Made by a program: the position numbers and the translations under genes | Shown: one piece after another, positions 6,775-7,497 of the stretch | Layout: each line of letters starts with the position of its first letter | How positions within the stretch are numbered: the first letter of the stretch is position 1 | Notes under the pieces: generated by a model | Database searches by the model: none | Told to the model about the DNA's origin: nothing | What the model saw: only the letters and a program-made list of their open reading frames with translations | Assembly: GCA_002432565.1 (NCBI GenBank) | Contig: DJFP01000033.1 | Location: 2,185-9,681, forward strand | Direction of reading: 5' to 3' | Source: Flavobacteriales bacterium UBA5869 | GTDB taxonomy: Bacteria > Bacteroidota > Bacteroidia > Flavobacteriales_D > Crocinitomicaceae | DNA: 7,497 bases

Positions 6775-6794
6775 TTAATTACCATGGTAATTAA
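6775..6794. promoter_or_regulatory. Perfect 20-bp palindrome, candidate operator of the dioxygenase gene
   Basis: TTAATTACCATGGTAATTAA is a perfect inverted repeat with no spacer (core TTACCATGGTAA). It covers the spacer and -33 region of the dioxygenase promoter, so a dimeric regulator bound there would be placed to control it. It has no T-tail and an A/T-rich stem, so it is a poor terminator. No regulator gene is adjacent in the window. Confidence 0.5.
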
Positions 6795-6805
6795 AGTGTG
6801 TTAAA

Positions 6806-6839
6806 TAAGTAAGGCCGTAAAATTTTACGGCCTTACTTA
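6806..6839 (-). terminator. Rho-independent-type terminator of the OmpH/Skp gene
   Basis: Two 17-bp arms, TAAGTAAGGCCGTAAAA and its exact reverse complement, abut directly; the hairpin would close with an effective loop of about 4 nt. On the minus strand it starts 15 nt after the OmpH/Skp stop and is followed by a short T-rich stretch (TTTAAC). It separates the ompH pair from the dioxygenase gene. The tail is weak for a classic terminator, but the stem is strong and the position is right. Confidence 0.7.
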
Positions 6840-6854
6840 GAAATTTATGTGCGA

Positions 6855-7379
6855 TTACTTACCTGTTTTTTTAGCTTCTGCTTCCAGTTTCAATAATTCT
6901 ACGATTACTTCGTTTGTTACGTCAATGCCACCCGCCGAGAAAAGTGTGGTGCTTTCATCGATGATGTAGTTGTATTTCTTAGCATTTGCTACGATAGCTA
7001 CAGCTTTCTTCACGCGATCCAAAATAACCAGGTTCATTTCCTGGGTCATTGTCTGCAATTGCTGATCAATTTGCTGTTGGCGCTCTTCCAGGTTTTGCTG
7101 CATGCGGCGGATACGGTTTTCTTCGTATTGTCTTACAGTTTCAGACATCCCGGGAGCATCTTTCTGGTACTTGATATAAGCAACCTGGATTGCACTGTCA
7201 GCATCCTTTAGCTCTTTCAAGCCTGCGTTCTCGATTTCTTTGATTTCTTTGATAGCAGCTTTACGGGAAGGCATAGTGTCCAGTAAAACCTGGGATCTCA
7301 CATGTCCGATTTTCGATTGAGCTTGTGTAGTTGCGATTGCACATACAGTAAGTGCCAGGGCAAATAGGATTTTTTTCAT
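6855..7379 (-). CDS. OmpH/Skp-family periplasmic chaperone
   Basis: 174 residues. Skp-type proteins are trimeric periplasmic chaperones that hold unfolded outer-membrane proteins on the way to the BAM complex. An N-terminal Sec signal is evident (MKKILFALALTVCAIATTQAQ, cleaved near residue 20-21), followed by the short beta strand KIGHVRSQVLLDTMP typical of the family. Then comes a long Gln/Glu/Lys-rich helical region (about 40-130, QQNLEERQQQIDQQLQTM) expected to form the coiled-coil tentacles. The C-terminal part KKYNYIIDES, then VTNEVIVELLKL, returns to the trimer body. Length fits the family. It lies 58 nt downstream of what is probably a second OmpH gene on the same strand, and a strong hairpin follows it. 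Its leader is almost free of G and T on the coding strand just before the ATG, with no Shine-Dalgarno. Confidence 0.93.
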   Translation of the reverse strand: MKKILFALALTVCAIATTQAQSKIGHVRSQVLLDTMPSRKAAIKEIKEIENAGLKELKDADSAIQVAYIKYQKDAPGMSETVRQYEENRIRRMQQNLEERQQQIDQQLQTMTQEMNLVILDRVKKAVAIVANAKKYNYIIDESTTLFSAGGIDVTNEVIVELLKLEAEAKKTGK

Positions 7380-7407
7380 TTTTGTTTTTGTGTTTGTTGT
7401 TTTTATG

Positions 7408-7427
7408 ATTGGTTAGTATTTACCAAT
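7408..7427. repeat. Short inverted repeat between the two OmpH/Skp-type genes
   Basis: ATTGGT (7408-7413) and ACCAAT (7422-7427) can form a 6-bp stem with an 8-nt loop in the 58-nt gap between the two genes. No T-run follows on the minus strand, so it does not look like a terminator. It could be an RNA processing or stability element, or chance. Confidence 0.3.
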
Positions 7428-7437
7428 TTATTAGTTA

Positions 7438-7497
7438 TCATTTGGTGCTTACACCGATCTCTCTCAGAACCTCGTCGCTGATATCGAATTTGCTATC
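7438..7497 (-). CDS. C-terminal end of a protein, probably a second OmpH/Skp-family chaperone (partial)
   Basis: An open frame enters from the right edge and ends at TGA (7440-7438) after 19 codons, reading DSKFDISDEVLREIGVSTK. The pattern of a D-rich turn followed by I-S-D-E-V-L-R-E-I-G matches the C-terminus expected of Bacteroidota OmpH proteins, and it parallels the DVTNEVIVELLKL end of the neighbouring gene. Tandem ompH genes downstream of bamA are common in this phylum. The evidence is only a short tail plus context, so the family call is an inference; the existence of a coding end here is better supported. Confidence 0.6.
   Translation of the reverse strand, partial: DSKFDISDEVLREIGVSTK

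Noticed and set aside
1..7497. Mobile element, CRISPR array, defence system, tRNA or riboswitch
   Set aside because: I saw no transposase, terminal repeats, regularly spaced repeats, cloverleaf or long structured leader. All long frames belong to recognisable chromosomal families.

Overview
The window most resembles a chromosomal segment from a member of the Bacteroidota, probably a flavobacterium-like organism. Three things point there. Promoter-like elements match the Bacteroidota -7 consensus TAnnTTTG instead of a sigma70 -10 box, and start codons lack convincing Shine-Dalgarno sequences but have A-rich leaders. One gene belongs to the DUF5686/CarboxypepD_reg-like outer-membrane family, which is typical of that phylum. 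The right-hand end also carries tandem OmpH/Skp genes with murI nearby, an arrangement I know from Bacteroidota bamA-ompH-ompH-murI clusters. The exact genus cannot be read from the sequence. All recognisable genes look chromosomal and housekeeping-like. I see no insertion sequence, CRISPR array, tRNA, rRNA, prophage or defence system.

Layout, left to right. Positions 1-530 (minus) hold the N-terminal half of glycine C-acetyltransferase (kbl), cut by the window edge. Positions 688-1710 (minus) hold a radical SAM/SPASM protein of unknown substrate. A short divergent intergenic region (1711-1814) separates it from the only plus-strand gene, a 799-residue DUF5686-type predicted outer-membrane protein (1815-4214). 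That gene ends tail to tail, with a 4-nt overlap, against a TauE/SafE-type permease gene (4211-5008, minus, TTG start). The permease lies 12 nt downstream of glutamate racemase murI (5021-5848, minus), and murI follows an extradiol dioxygenase of the YgiD/DODA type (5876-6754, minus). A 100-bp intergenic region contains a strong hairpin terminator and a perfect 20-bp palindrome. Beyond it are a complete OmpH/Skp-like periplasmic chaperone gene (6855-7379, minus) and the last 19 codons of what is probably a second OmpH/Skp gene (7438-7497, minus). No gene-free stretch exceeds 157 bp.

How the parts relate. The right half serves the cell envelope: Skp-like chaperones escort outer-membrane proteins and MurI supplies D-glutamate for peptidoglycan. 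The dioxygenase appears to have been inserted between the ompH pair and murI. It is bounded upstream by a terminator and has its own promoter, whose upstream region is covered by the palindrome. murI then has its own good match to a Bacteroidota promoter, with the -33 box inside the 3' end of the dioxygenase gene. Both promoters lie so close to the ATG that leaderless transcripts are predicted. I found no clearly new multi-gene system. The most unusual signals are the palindrome/promoter arrangement ahead of the dioxygenase and the leaderless promoter geometry.
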